A DNA stretch of 64,000 nucleotides from Chaenocephalus aceratus (GCA_023974075.1 CM043807.1:4765369-4829368); one strand, 5' to 3'; positions 11,138 through 23,246 are shown, counted from the first letter of the stretch. Notes: generated from the sequence alone by a model not told the origin. Numbers and translations are program-made.

Positions 11138-11335
11138 ACAGTTTTACGACACATTTTAATTTTTTTGACTTGCAAAATATTCTTTTAAATTGACAAACAT
11201 CATATGTGTCATTCGTGGCACAATTCAAACGGGATCAAAAGATAACCTTTCTCTCTCCATTGACTTCAATGTATAATTGTACGCTTCCGGGGTCCCATGG
11301 AGGCTCCCGGAAAGGGAGGGACTTCGCCTCTCTAT
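11138..11335 (-). repeat. Subterminal inverted repeat, right arm of the THAP/YqaJ element
   Basis: Reverse complement of 7458-7655 with roughly 80 percent identity by eye. Outside it a further 240 bp leads to the CCCACCT terminus, and most of that outer segment has no counterpart on the left. Confidence 0.8.
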
Positions 11336-11576
11336 GAGGGCACGAGATAAGTTTGTGCACAGATGGAAGGCTGACAGGCAGGTAGGCCATCCAGTTATTT
11401 TAGCCGGGCCGGCTCAGATGATTGGTCGTGCTTTTTACAGTACTACGGCTTCCACAGATGACATTTTTTTATGGATTTATTGTCAAAGCATTTAATGTAT
11501 TAATTGCTATCGGGATGTTAAGAGCATTCCATGGATTATAACAAAAAGTGTTTCTGAGATAAATTACATACCCACC

Positions 11577-11655
11577 TTTAAGTAAAGTACAAGTATCTCA
11601 AAATTGTACCCAAGTATAGTACTTGAGTTTATGAACTTAGTTACTTTACACCAGT
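11577..11655. mobile_element. Right part of the split 'AGTAAAAGTAC' repeat
   Basis: Begins at the TTAAG junction, runs through AAGTACAAGTATCTCAAAAT and ends ACTTTACACCAGTGG, the usual terminus of this repeat. It continues the copy starting at about 6945. Confidence 0.65.
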
Positions 11656-12059
11656 GGCTATACAGATAGAAAGACTAAACCTTGCACAGAGGCATGAAAA
11701 TATATTTTCAAAATGCTCAACAGTGCTGCCAAAATTATAAACTGACTGCTACACAATTAAAATAAATGCTTTTATATATTTCTATTAAATGTGACTCTTT
11801 GGCGTTTCTGTTATTATTGATACTGCTGCTTTAGTTGTTCTGACTGCTAAAATCCTCTGTTATTCCTTTTTAAAGCCGATATTCCGGGGGGTCGGATCCT
11901 TGTCACCTTTTTCATACCTGATGAGTTTGCATACCTGACTAGTTGATTTAGCATGTAGAAGTGAGTAAGCCTACTATTTGATTTGTTTTAGATAGGCACA
12001 ACATGTTTCAAATGCAGACCTTATTTTCCTGTTCCATGTTAAAATAAACAATTTTCAGT

Positions 12060-12165
12060 GGTACCCCTGAGAAAGAGTAATTTGTTTTGGTCATGGAAAG
12101 TTAGGTAAAGCAGGTTGTGGAAAACTCATTGAAAATCATTGGTGAAAAAGTGAATGAACCCTGGT
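12060..12165. repeat. Dispersed repeat fragment related to 5705-5850
   Basis: Contains GGTCATGGAAAG and AATCATTGGTGAAAAAGTGA and ends in GAACCCTGG. Looks like the second half of the family represented at 5705-5850. Confidence 0.4.
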
Positions 12166-12479
12166 GAGACTGAAAGCAGAACCATGTTGTAAAGAAATCA
12201 CAATGTGCTAAAAGAGGTTCAAATGCTCCACAGAGAGGAACTGCACAGTCACGTGGTAATCACGGTGTGTTTGTCACTCAGCCAACATACTGTATAACTA
12301 TTGATTGTAAGCTTGTCCTCATGCACGGTGTTGTGCAGGTTCACACTTCAGAGAGGGGGGAGTATTTTTACCGAGTGGCGGTGTTCTCCCTCCTTTGATA
12401 GCGCTGCATATCTTACCATGCAGTACACAAAGAACATGAGCACATCACTGAACAAGATGAACAGAACACTAGTGCAGGC

Positions 12480-12955
12480 TCTCACAGTACTGCAGTAGAA
12501 ATACTACAAAAGTAGTTGTTGTGCGTAATGTCCAATTTCAGAATTGTATATTAAATGACTGGATTATTTGTATGTGTTCATCATAGCTGTTAAAGGTGGA
12601 GATACTTTTAGTTATTTAATAAACTGCTGCAGACTTTCCTAACCTATAATTATGTATCATAGTTTATTTATTTTTAGTTTTGCGAATAATTATAATCTGT
12701 AAATTAGCAAGAAACTAGTAAAAAGAACAATATTTCCTGCCAAATTGTAGTGGAGTTACAAAAAAGTAGCAAAAAATAAAAATACTTGTTTCAGGAAAAA
12801 AGATTCTCTCTCTTTTTGTCCTGATCCATGAAAACCTGAAACAGAGGGGTTTATGGGATGCTGCAATGATCTGTTTTTTTCATGTGGCCCTAATCCTCTT
12901 CCGTAGAACCTTTAAGTAAATGTACTTCAGTACATTACACCACTGGCTAAAGACA
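12480..12955. mobile_element. Second copy of the 'AGTAAAAGTAC' repeat, also interrupted
   Basis: Shares GTAGTGGAGTTACAAAAAAG, AAAATACTT and the TACATTACACCACTGG terminus with the 6945/11655 copy. It is interrupted at 12784-12905 by a segment matching (inverted) 40409-40450, including TTTTTGTCCTGATCCAT. Confidence 0.55.
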
Positions 12956-12959
12956 CACA

Positions 12960-14730
12960 CATCTATATGCACATCTAAAGTGAGAACATGTACCTCCTGC
13001 ATTTGAGTAGTTGAACATACAAATAGGAATACTTGAGCATTGCATTGACGATTTGAAAATTCCCTGAGACGTGGCAGCTAATGAAAAAAAAAAAAGGTAA
13101 GAACTTATTGTTCATTCTCATGCTTTCATCAATAAATACCTGTTGGGAAAGTGTATTCCAGGGTCAGAGTGCCACAGCAGGCCGGTGTTCAGATTTCAGA
13201 TTTGTACCCTTTAGGACCAGATTGCATCAGTCTGGTTCCGTCTGATGCTACAACAACAACACTGAACAAAGTTTGTGATGCAGTGTGTTCTGCTGTTTTT
13301 CTCAAGATCCTCTGCAGTTTTGATTACACAGATTCAAATAACAGAATAAATAAGTTCCCATCAGTCCCTATCTATCTCTGTAAGGAAATAACAACTTCAA
13401 AAAGTACTTTAACATACCTCAGCTGTGGATAAAGTCAGAGGCTCAAGGTCGAGTTGAATCAGATGGAAATGTGTTCACAGCAAGTGTAACTCTGTTCTGT
13501 TCACTGTGTTTGTTATTTAGATGAGATTCATTCTTCTGGGGAAAAAAGACCCCCCCCCCCCCCCCTTCATTTATTTAGATGTAAGCCTCTCTTGTGCTTT
13601 CTCTCCGCACGGCTAACCCAAGCATCAGCAAAAAGCCCTTTTTATCACTCTGCTAGGAAATCATTCACCTATATAATTACAAATCGACAAAAGGCAATTT
13701 GTACAGTATCTGATTGCGAAAGACGCAGATAAATCAATATCCCCTATCCGTTTCTTCTGCTGGAATGAAGGTCTTAGGTCTTCCTTTGTCCTGCTCAGAC
13801 AGATATGCTAATATCTCCTCACTCATCACTGTTTCAATATGTATTTGGTTAGATTTTGTCTTGTTTTCAATATATCATGCCTGTTCATCTGATTGTAACT
13901 CTGCCCCCACTCGATATTAAATTCCCCAGCCCGGATCAGCCACAGATTTCAGAGATGGCGACTCAGCCCAGTGAAGGAAATCCTAATTTAAAAATATATA
14001 TGACTGGCAGTGACTTCATTTTCTATAGGTCAATAACATTTGCATTTATTTTATTCACATGATTTACTTCACCAAATAAATAATGTTTGTAAAAACAACC
14101 TGAAGGGCTGTTGATCCGCTGGTTTCCAGATCTTTCAACTGTAAGTTGTCATGGAGACGGATCTGAGGCGTGAGACATTTTTTAAATGGAAAAACTTTCC
14201 ATAGTTCTAAGAACTCCACTTTTCATTGTGTCAACGCTGCAAGAACCGAGAACCATCTTAGAAAGCCATCGAGGAACCTTTCAGCTGTTGTATGGACGGA
14301 CACCCTCCCAGCTATGAGCGGTGTAAGATTTACTAATTTAATTTGCCATATGTCAGTATGCCATATGTCTGTTAATATTTCACAATGTGATGTTTGATAT
14401 AATGTGTTACACATTATTCCACTACACAGGATAATAATAAGTACTATTCAGTTTGTTGGCTGTCATTGAAATATACATGAATTGGGAAATATGCATCAGG
14501 GGACTTATCATTGAGACTGTCAGACAGAGAATTACTACACTGTAAATAGTACTATGCTTACTGAAAATACCTTATTGTACTTTACTTATTTCTCACTAAC
14601 CTTATTATGTAAACCTAAATGGGTCGCGAAATATACTTTGGCGGACGTTAATATACCTGGCGGACCGCCCACTAAAAGTCTATTTGTGGGAAACCCTGTA
14701 ATGTTACTGTTTACCCTGCTACAAAAAACA
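12960..14730. other. No gene recognised; poly-C tract at 13551-13566
   Basis: Only short open frames without family motifs. A run of about 16 C occurs near 13551-13566. GCGAAATATACTTTGGCGGA at about 14628-14650 resembles a DNA-repeat fragment but no ends could be defined. Confidence 0.4.
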
Positions 14731-14734
14731 GAAT

Positions 14735-14920
14735 AGACCAGCATAGTGTTGACCAGCATAGACCAGCATAGTTGACCAGCAAGCAGCTTGTGTTTTGGAT
14801 GCTGGTATGCTGTTCACCAGCATCCATCTATCACCAGTTTAAGTTTAATAATAGTATTAAATATACCATGCTGGAAGCTTACCAGGATTCCAGGTGACCA
14901 GCATACATTGTTTAAATACT
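14735..14920. repeat. Clustered CCAGCATAG motifs (MITE-like)
   Basis: GACCAGCATAG or close variants recur at least four times, with inverse copies ATGCTGGT downstream (about 14799-14815 and 14927). This direct and inverted motif clustering fits a small non-autonomous DNA element. Confidence 0.5.
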
Positions 14921-14997
14921 GGTATGATTATTTAAACCAGAGAACATACATATATTACAAAGATTAATTGTGTCATGTATTCTGGTAACTACCAAAA

Positions 14998-15700
14998 TAA
15001 ATCAAATCAAGTTTTATTTATATAGCACATTTATAAACGATTTTTGGTGGAGCCAAAGTGCTGTACATATAATAAAAATAGCCTACAGTAGAGACACTTT
15101 ACAGCAAATACAACAGCACAGATTGTTCAGAATATCAGTATGAGAAAAACGACACACTCTATCCTTAGACCCTCTGTCCTCAGACCCTCTGTCCTTAGAC
15201 CCTCACATCGTACAAAGTACAAACTTCCAGAGAAAACCCACAGTTTAAGGGGAAACAATGGGAGAAACCTCAGGGAGAGCAACAGAGGAGGGATCCCTCT
15301 CCCAGGACGGACAGACGTGCAATAGATGTCGTGTGTAAATCGAAGAGATAATACATTTTACAGCATATAGACCGAATGTTAGGAAATGCATGTGTCTGTA
15401 ATAAGAAGATGAATCCACGAGGATGTCAGCTACAATCTTGTGGAAGCCATCAGGGAAGCAGCATGAGGAGACCCAGGCAGGACCGCAGAGACAGGTTCAG
15501 CCACGACCCGAAGTCCACGACTTAATCCAGAACTCAGGATAGAGGATCCAAGACACAGGACTACAGCAAGAGGATCAGCCTCGACTCCGGATCCATGCGT
15601 AGATATAGATACAAGACTATCTATCAAGACCCGAGCAGTTCTATTAGATATAGGATAAGAAACAGAGATAGGGAGCACAACAACCTATCTAAGCGACTCT
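14998..15700 (-). mobile_element. Retroposon 3' end (LINE/SINE tail), antisense
   Basis: AATCAAATCAAGTTTTATTTATATAGCAC is the reverse complement of a tail shared by many fish non-LTR retroposons. It continues through a block with AGGGAGAGCAACAGAGGAGG that is common in teleost repeats. A short tandem CCCTCTGTCCTTAGA array lies at about 15160-15200. No RT frame is retained. Confidence 0.5.
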
Positions 15701-16905
15701 GTACCTCGTTACCCTCTACAAGGCCATAGACCAGCAGAGGGAAAATGGGGGGTGGGTAAGGGTAAGGGTTTTTAAGAATAAACCGCAAGGGTCTAAAGGG
15801 AAAAAATTCTACTATTCCTATATTCGAATAATGTATAAACTATTTTAAAAATACTTTATGAAATCCTATGTTATGTTATAAATATTAAAATAACTAAACT
15901 AAATGAATAAATAAATAATTAAACAAAAGCCAGAGAGAAAAAGTGAGTTTTAAGTGTTGATTTAAAAAAATCAACACAAAATAGACATTGTATAGTGTGT
16001 ACATTTAATAAATAGCTAGTTAATATAACAAAAATACACAGTAACAATACAATAATTATACAAAAAAAACACCAACCTACAAATTAACCTACATCTAAAT
16101 TAATATATTATCTAAAACAGGTGCATTTGATTTAAAATGAAAATAATAAATATAATTCAATATTTATATATTTTTCTTGTTCATGTCCATTATTTTTCCC
16201 CATTATGTAGCATCCAGCCTTTCCCAATCTGGCCTGCATTTCTGTTTGTTGAAGCCACTTCTTGAAGCAAACTGTAAAGAAATGTACAGATATAAGTACA
16301 CTTTTAATTTTTGTTTTTTTAAATGTACGTTAAAATACATAAGGTTGCCAGAACTTAACTGGTAAAATACATTACAAGTTACAGTCGGTTGGCATACACT
16401 CAAAAAAGTGAACTCTGTGAGTTGTTGAATCTAATGAATGCATCTTTACCCAATTTAATTGATATATCTGAGTTAGTTGTTTAAACCTAGTTGATTTAAG
16501 TAGTTTTAAAAAATAAATTGAGACCTGTTGAAGCCATATGCTGCTCGATTATCTCCAACGCAACACAGCTGTGTAAATCGCACAGGGATAACTGTGGCGC
16601 ATGCGCAGAGGCTCGAATATGGGATATGATTGTGATGCCAGGCTTTTTTGCAGTGAGGAAGGACAGGAGAAGCTGCAGAAGCAATGGCAGAGACCTCAGC
16701 GACATGCAAATGAATATGAGTGAGTATGTTTTTTCCTATGCAACATTTGAAGTTGGTTTATAAACATGCGGTTAGAATGTGAAATTGATAGCGTCATAAC
16801 TCGCAGAAATGTAGCATATGGCAGCTAATGTTGGCTAGCTGGAAAGCTAGCTAACTAACTTAATGCTAGCCAGCAGGAATACATCACAGTAGCAACCAAA
16901 CAGTT
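15700..16905. other. AT-rich stretch, no gene seen
   Basis: Simple AT-rich sequence with short open frames. No recognised domain, RNA gene or clear repeat boundary. Confidence 0.35.
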
Positions 16906-16909
16906 TTAA

Positions 16910-17718
16910 AGGTCCCATGTCATCCTTTTCCGGTTATTGCCCGTCCCCTTGTGTGTTATGAAGGTTTTTATGCATGTAAACGGTCTACAAAGTCAAAACC
17001 CTCAAAGTACACCCTGTAGCGAGTAAAACTCTAACACAGAAAATACCTCCCCAAAACGCCTCGTTGGAGATACGTCACTGTCCATTGATTCTTCCGGGTA
17101 ACTCATGATGTCATGCGTTACCCGGAACCAAATGGACCAATCCGTGGAGCCGTTACGTTACGTCCGCGGAGCCGTTACGTTAAGCCCCCGCTGATTGGTC
17201 CAAATTGACCAATCCCCGGACTTCCTCACACACACACTCAGTGCATGCAGTTCTGCTGATCTCTCCTCCCTGGCTGCAGGCTGATAACAGACAGTTGGGA
17301 TCGCGGCGAAATTCTCTCTGCAGACCCATTCTCACAGCGTTTATCAACCTTTTTCTTACTCAATATCAAGCCACACTTATTGTTTTTACTTCGGCTGTGA
17401 CTTTGTGTGTGCTCAGGATGAGTTTGGCTGTGTATCGCTAAACAAGGAAATCACACCTCCACGGAGCTCAGCGCGATTCACAACGTCCCGACTGGTCCCG
17501 ACCAATCGGAGCACACTGGGCTCACAGGGAGGGGGGTGGGGGCAAGAGCTGCAACGAGCCGTTTAGTGGAGAGAGTGAATACTGCTGAATACACATACTT
17601 TACAGAGATGCTGTATGCGAAACCAATGTGAGTTTGGAAAATTGCACAGTATAAATCTATTCTAGTAGACCTCAACAATGGAATTATGATCAGTGGAAAT
17701 AGCCATGACATGGGACCT
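16910..17718. mobile_element. TTAA-flanked MITE (Kolobok- or piggyBac-like)
   Basis: The ends are inverted: AGGTCCCATGTCAT at 16910 and ATGACATGGGACCT ending at 17718 (one mismatch). Both are flanked by TTAA (16906-16909 and 17719-17722). The interior has no transposase. TTAA duplications occur in piggyBac and Kolobok; the AGG terminus favours Kolobok-like. Confidence 0.75.
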
Positions 17719-17725
17719 TTAAATA

Positions 17726-19346
17726 CACTGAACAAAAATATAAAGGCAACACTTTTGTTTTTGCTCCCATTTTTCATGAGATGAACTCAAAGATCTAAAA
17801 CATTTTCTATATACACAAAATAACCATTTATCTCAAATATTGTTCACAAATCTGAAAAAAATCTGTGATAGTGAACACTTCTCCTTTGCCGAGATAATCC
17901 ATCCCACCTCACAGGCATATCAAGATGCTGATTAGACAGCATGATTATTGCACAGGTGTGCCTTAGGCTGGCCACAATAAAAGGCCACTCTGAAACGTGC
18001 AGTTTTGCTTTATTGGGGGGGTCCGAAAACCAGTCAGTATCTGTTGTGACCACCATTTGCCTCACGCAGTGCAACACATCTCCTTAGCATAGAGTTGATA
18101 AGGTTGTTGATTGTGGCCTGTGGAATGTTGGTCCACTCCTCTTCAATGGCTGTGCGAAGTTGCTGGATATTGGCAGGAACTGGAACACACTGTCGTATAC
18201 GCCGATCCAGAGCATCCCAAACATGCTCAATGGGTGACATGTCCGGTGAGTATGCTGGCCATGCAAGAACTGGGATGTTTTCAGCCTCCAGGAATTGTGT
18301 ACAGATCCTTGCAACATGGGGCCGTGCATTATCATGCTGCAACATGAGGTGATGGTCGTGGATGAATGGCACAACAATGGGCCTCAGGATCTCGTCACGG
18401 TATCTCTGTGCATTCACAATGCCATCAATAAAATGCACCTGTGTTCGTCGTCCATAATATACGCCTGCCCATACCATAACCCCACCACCACCATGGGCCA
18501 CTCGATTCACAACATTGACATCAGAAAACCGCTCACCCACACGACGCCACACACGCTATCTGCCATCTGCCCTGAACAGTGAAAACCTGGATTCATCCGT
18601 GAAGAGAACACCTCTCCAACGTGCCAGACGCCATCGAATGTGAGCATTTGCCCACTCAAGTCGGTTACGACGACGAACCGGAGTCAGGTCGAGACCCCGA
18701 TGAGGACGACGAGCATGCAGATGAGCTTCCCTGAGACGGTTTCTGACAGTTTGTGCAGAAATTCTTTGGTTATACAAACCGATTGTTGCAGCAGCTGTCC
18801 GAGTGGCTGGTCTCAGACGATCTTGGAGGTGAACATGCTGGATGTGGAGGTCCTGGGCTGGTGTGGTTACACGTGGTCTGCGGTTGTGAGGCCGGTTGGA
18901 TGTACTGCCAAATTCTCTGAAACGCCTTTGGAGACGGCTTATGGTAGAGAAATGAACATTCAATTCACGGGCAACAGCTCTGGTGGACATTCCTGCTGTC
19001 AGCATGCCAATTGCACACTCCCTCAAAACTTGCGACATCTGTGGCATTGTGCTGTGTGATACAACTGAACATTTTTAGAGTGGCCTTTTATTGTGGCCAG
19101 CCTAAGGCACACCTGTGCAATAATCATGCTGTCTAATCAGCATCTTGATATGCCACACCTGTGAGGTGGGATGGATTATCTCGGCAAAGGAGAAGTGCTC
19201 ACTATCACAGATTTTTTCAGATTTGTGAACAATATTTGAGAGAAATGGTTATTTTGTGTATATCGAAAATGTTTTAGATCTTTGAGTTCATCTCGTAAAA
19301 AATGGGATCAAAAACAAAAGTGTTGCATTTATATTTTTGTTCAGTG
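17726..19346 (-). mobile_element. Tc1-like transposon, full length (1621 bp)
   Basis: Starts CACTGAACAAAAATATAAA and ends in its inverse, each flanked by TA. The inverted repeats are long, about 270 bp (17726-17991 and about 19077-19346), of the IR/DR type with internal binding sites. The single gene is on the minus strand. The insertion used a TA three bases after the TTAA flank of the preceding MITE, so the elements abut. Confidence 0.95.
18034..19047 (-). pseudogene. Tc1 transposase with one nonsense codon
   Basis: The 338-codon frame is the usual Tc1 length and is complete from ATG to stop. The N-terminal paired-type helix-turn-helix region includes STRAVARELNVHFSTISRLQ, followed by an arginine-rich GRPR-like stretch (NRRPRVTT). 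The catalytic triad is visible: D in LFTDESRF, D in LQHDNARPH and E in SPIEHVWD with 34-residue spacing. One in-frame TAG (18556-18558) sits just before the VWRRVGERF block, most simply a C-to-T change of a Gln codon. Everything else looks intact, so inactivation is recent. Confidence 0.93.
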
Positions 19347-19789
19347 TAGTTTCTATGTGAACATTATGATATGGACGGCCAGAGAGAATAAATGAAAAAC
19401 AGTTATGAAATACTATATGACAAAACAAGAATACAGTTTGAAAGGGGAGTGATTTGTAAAATATCCATAAAGAAAAATCTGTTTACAGTTCTGTTTCATA
19501 TGGGTGTTGAGAGATGTATCCATAGATTTCTTCATGTTGCTCTCTAAGTGCACCAGATTGATGCTTTTAACTTCAATATTTAAAAAAAAGAATATTTTGT
19601 TCTTTAAGCATTGTAGCTTTTTCATCTATCATCTCCAACCAAGCAGCAATAGGTCAAATTTAAGAATAAGTAATAGTTTTTCAAGATGTATAGTTTGTCA
19701 GAAATATGGAAAAGTCATTGTGTACAAATAGTATGTTGAAAATCAAAAGAAAGAAAACTCAATTCATTACAAATTAATGAATATTTTAC

Positions 19790-20170
19790 CCATTTCTAAA
19801 GTTTTGCACCCCTTAAAGAAAACCCCATTCCTTACCAAGTACTTCATATTATACCCTTTGTTAAGCGTTGCGTACATCAAGGTGTATCTTAAAGTATCTT
19901 GGTAGCAGAAAATAACTAAAATATGTAAGGTTATCAGAAAAGAAAAAACCTTGTTTAACTGAACAAGTGTTTTTAAAAAAAATAAAAACCCTGCCATTAA
20001 AAGAAAGCAAATTCCTTACAAAGTACTTCATATTCTACCAGTTGTTGTGTTGCATACGCCAAAGTGTCTAAAAGTATCTTAGTAACACAAGAAAAGAGAA
20101 AAAAGCATTGATGTTAACAAAAACTGGATTGTTCCACTGAAATAATAAATAAATAATTTCAAAAAAGTGC
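19790..20170. repeat. Two-copy tandem duplication, about 215-bp unit
   Basis: CATTCCTTACCAAGTACTTC at 19827 and AATTCCTTACAAAGTACTTC at about 20009 begin two diverged copies that share the TTGCGTACATC / TTGCATACGCC and AGTATCTTRGTA blocks. Confidence 0.55.
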
Positions 20171-20623
20171 GTTTATCTGAATGTATTCAGATAAAGTATT
20201 TTGTTAGAATATTAAGTCCAAGATGGTTACATTTTACCCCCTAAACCATTTGTATTATATTTTTGTTTTCCTAATAAAGACAGTCACCTGAATTAATTTT
20301 GTCTCCATAACTTTTTCTTTTTTTTACATTTTGTAACAATCTTTAAACATTTGTGGAGAACAAACACTGTGGTTAAAATGAGTGTCTTTTTTTCACAAAA
20401 TTCATTTTTAAACACATCATCTTGATACAGAGATAACACATTTTCGTAAGACAACCCCGACGCTCTTTTACATAGGTAGAAAACACAATGCTTTTCTTTG
20501 AGGGGTCCTTAGTTTTAAATGATCTGGTGAGGAGGGTGTAACTTGTTAGGCGGAGTCCTCTGCAAAAGTGAGAGTCTTTTTCACCAGTATAATGTCCATC
20601 GATGTCTGACTCGGTTTAAACAA

Positions 20624-21120
20624 TTATTTAAGCTTTGTAGCTTTTCCATCAATCATTTTCAGCCAAGCAGTCAGAGGCACCCGCAAGGATGTCTGAAAAC
20701 CCCCGCATGTAGAGTTGAAATACTCCAAAACAAAATCATCAGAGGGGTCCTTCCCCAGCGTCACCATACGGCTTGCGCGGTAATACCATCGCCCCGATGG
20801 TCCGCTTTTAGTTTCCCAGACGGTGCTTGTCAGGACTCTTCTCACTTCTGGCAGCGGGGAAATATCTCCTTCTTCTTCCTCCATCTTTGATCTCGCATGC
20901 TGTCTGCGTTTCTTTGCTTTTCTTTGCAAATATCTTGTACACCTTTGGTTCCACTATGGTTTCTTGATGCATTACTTCTTCCGATACAGTGGTTGCGTGG
21001 AGATCTCTGGAAGACACCAGAGTTAACACAGCCCAATCTGTTGAGGTCAGTGTCGCTTTAACACTACGAGGTCCATACGTTTCTCCATTCTTCAGATTGT
21101 AGAAATGCAGTTAATTCGCT
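20624..21120 (-). pseudogene. Unrecognised coding remnant
   Basis: The minus-strand frames look like real coding sequence but belong to no family I can name. One (about 21095-20808) reads YGPRSVKATLTSTDWAVL and continues past EPKVYKIFAKKSKETQT. A second frame (to 20624) carries SGPSGRWYYRASRMVTLGKD and GGFQTSLRVPLTAWLKMID. The frames overlap out of register around 20810-20930, which fits frameshift decay of one gene. Related pieces (GTAGCTTTTTCATC with CCAAGCAG) occur at 19612-19650. Confidence 0.35.
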
Positions 21121-21171
21121 ATTTAGTTGCATACATAACCCCAACCATCGCCATTCTTCAGAGTCCATTCT

Positions 21172-21507
21172 TCATGAAGTTCTTCGGCTGGAGGCTTCTG
21201 AACCCGGCCCAGATACTGCATTAGTTTCTTGATTGGCGCTCTGGACGGATGGCGGTAAATTGTCACATTTGTCACAGATTAAACCCATATCGAGGCGTCT
21301 CTTGGCCATTTTTCTTTTTTGAAAGGTGACTTGGCGAGTGGAAATGACTGGCTTGTTATTTAGTTTGAGCGTATTTCTTTTTTCATCTATTTCCACCCCC
21401 TTACTTTTAAATGATCTGGTGAGGAGGGCGGGACTTGTTATGTTGAGTGGGAGGCGGAGCCCTCTGTAAAAGCTGGAGCCGCCATGGAGTGAATGGAGCA
21501 GAAACAC
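21172..21507 (-). pseudogene. Unrecognised frame with duplicated start region
   Basis: The frame includes MAKRRLDMGLICDKCDNLPP, with a CxxC pair that could start a zinc-binding motif, then a Ser/Glu-rich tail. The segment around this ATG (about 21285-21400) recurs at 21918-22015 with few changes, and its downstream GATCTGGTGAGGAGGG block recurs at 20520. It is therefore part of a locally duplicated repeat. Function unknown. Confidence 0.3.
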
Positions 21508-22229
21508 TTTTTTTTTTTTTAAAACTTCTCTTTTATGGATACAGCAACATTCTAATATTACCCCTATACACCCTCACATAACTTCATATTGGGCTTCCTT
21601 ATAGTTTTGTGAAGTAATTATAAAAAAAGACAAATATCATGGGGGGAATAGGATATTTTAAATGATTATTTCCCTCTTCAGAAAGACTTTCGTATAGTTA
21701 ATAAAGTAATTACACATTAGTTCACAATCCCTACAACTAAAGAGAATATCCTTAGGTATCACTATTAAAAAACCAAAATAAGATATTTTTAAATGAATAT
21801 GAATACCCTCTTTGCAAAACAGATACTTCCTTGTAGTTAACAGTTTCACAAAAACTCAAAAAGTAAACATGAGGAGTCCTCTGTAAAAAAGTGAGAGTCT
21901 TTTGCAGTCAAACGATCGAGGCGTCTCTTGGCCATTTTTCTTTTTTGAAAGATGACTTGGTAAGTGGAAATTACTGGCTTATTTATTTAGTTTGAGCGTA
22001 TTTCTATTTTCACCTGATTCCACCCCCACTATTTGCTGGCGTCATAGTCAAAGGAAGGGGTGGAGAAAAGGGGGAGAGGCCTGAGCTGGGAGGGGGCGGG
22101 GGGCTAGACAGTCTCACGTATAACTTCAAAGAGACACCTAGATTAGCATAACTTCAAAGAGACTGCCTTAATCAACACATCAAAGAATTAGACAACAAAG
22201 GCACTACACAGGGGGGCTTTTCACACCTA

Positions 22230-22370
22230 CCTGTTATAACACCCATCAAAGGATCTCGAACAATGGGAGGCGGGACTTAGCTCATTAACATAATTGTACC
22301 CAATCACATCAAAGGATCTCGAAAATGGGAAGCGGGACTTAGCTCATTTGCATAATTGGGGGCGTTTCAC
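22230..22370. repeat. Two-copy tandem repeat, about 60 bp
   Basis: CATCAAAGGATCTCGAA and GGGACTTAGCTCATT occur in the same order at about 22243-22292 and 22308-22350, with an intervening CATAATTG. Confidence 0.7.
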
Positions 22371-23246
22371 CTGTCACTTTTTCATGCATACTAATGAGAC
22401 GAAAGCGGCATGAATATAACTACTCGTGGTCACTACACTCATTAAAAACAAACTACAAAGCAAGTTATCTCAAAAACACATGAGCATGCTAACCAGCTAG
22501 CCCTGGCCCATCCTGTCTTCCAATACCAGTGGTAGTTAGGGGGTGATTAGTGATTGACTGTCAGTCCAACATGAGAGGACAAAGAAGTTATAGTTTTCAC
22601 TAGGGGTGTAACGGTTCACGGTTCGGTACGTACCTCGGTTTGGGGGTCACGGTTCGGTACGGGTTTTGGTACAATAAGAAAAAGCAAACTCATGTTGAAT
22701 AATTAACTGTATTACACTGTTAAAAACAAATCACAAACAGTACCACACACACTCAGATGCCCAGATTATATAATGGCTGATGTCAAACAAAAAGGTTCAA
22801 TAAGCTGTAAAACTAAAAAGAATGTCTTGAAAATATTACATCATAAATAATAAGAAAGTGTTTCAAGAGCGCATGGCCGTTGAAATATATATGCCAAAAG
22901 CTTCCGTTATTTATTTTGGTCTCTCGGCTTTCATGTCTATTGGCTTCTTAAAAACAGCGGGGGATCAGCTGTTGAACTGCTGTTGTCTTTTGCCGGGCTC
23001 CGGTGAGTGGAAAATCTGGGTGATGCCTTCTGATATGATTTAGCATGTTCGGCGTGTGTTACCATTAGCATACAACGAACAACGCCGACACACCGTCGTC
23101 GTCTCCACCACTCGCACACTTCATCGTTATTTTAGTCCACAGGGAACCCACAATGTTCCCACACAGCTGATTTAAAAGAAGCAGGTGAGTTCTAACTCCT
23201 GTGTGTTATCTGAAATCGCCATACTAACTTTTCTTTTTCTTGTATG

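Larger units (their letters stand above)
7370..11576. mobile_element. THAP- and YqaJ-bearing DNA transposon (Kolobok/ISL2EU-like), decayed
   Basis: The element splits an older repeat at a TTAA. The left end reads TTAA-GGTGGG and the right end CCCACCT-TTAA, so the termini are about AGGTGGG with a TTAA target. Inverted segments of about 200 bp lie at 7458-7655 and 11138-11335, with shared tracts such as TTTTGATCCCGTTTGAATTG. Inside are a THAP-type first exon on + and a YqaJ-nuclease fragment on -. THAP with TTAA suggests Kolobok; pairing with a YqaJ nuclease is known from ISL2EU-type elements. No DDE catalytic core is seen, so it is probably a deletion derivative. Confidence 0.65.

Noticed and set aside
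18095..18582. Plus-strand open frames over the Tc1 gene
   Set aside because: They mirror the minus-strand transposase and carry no motifs.
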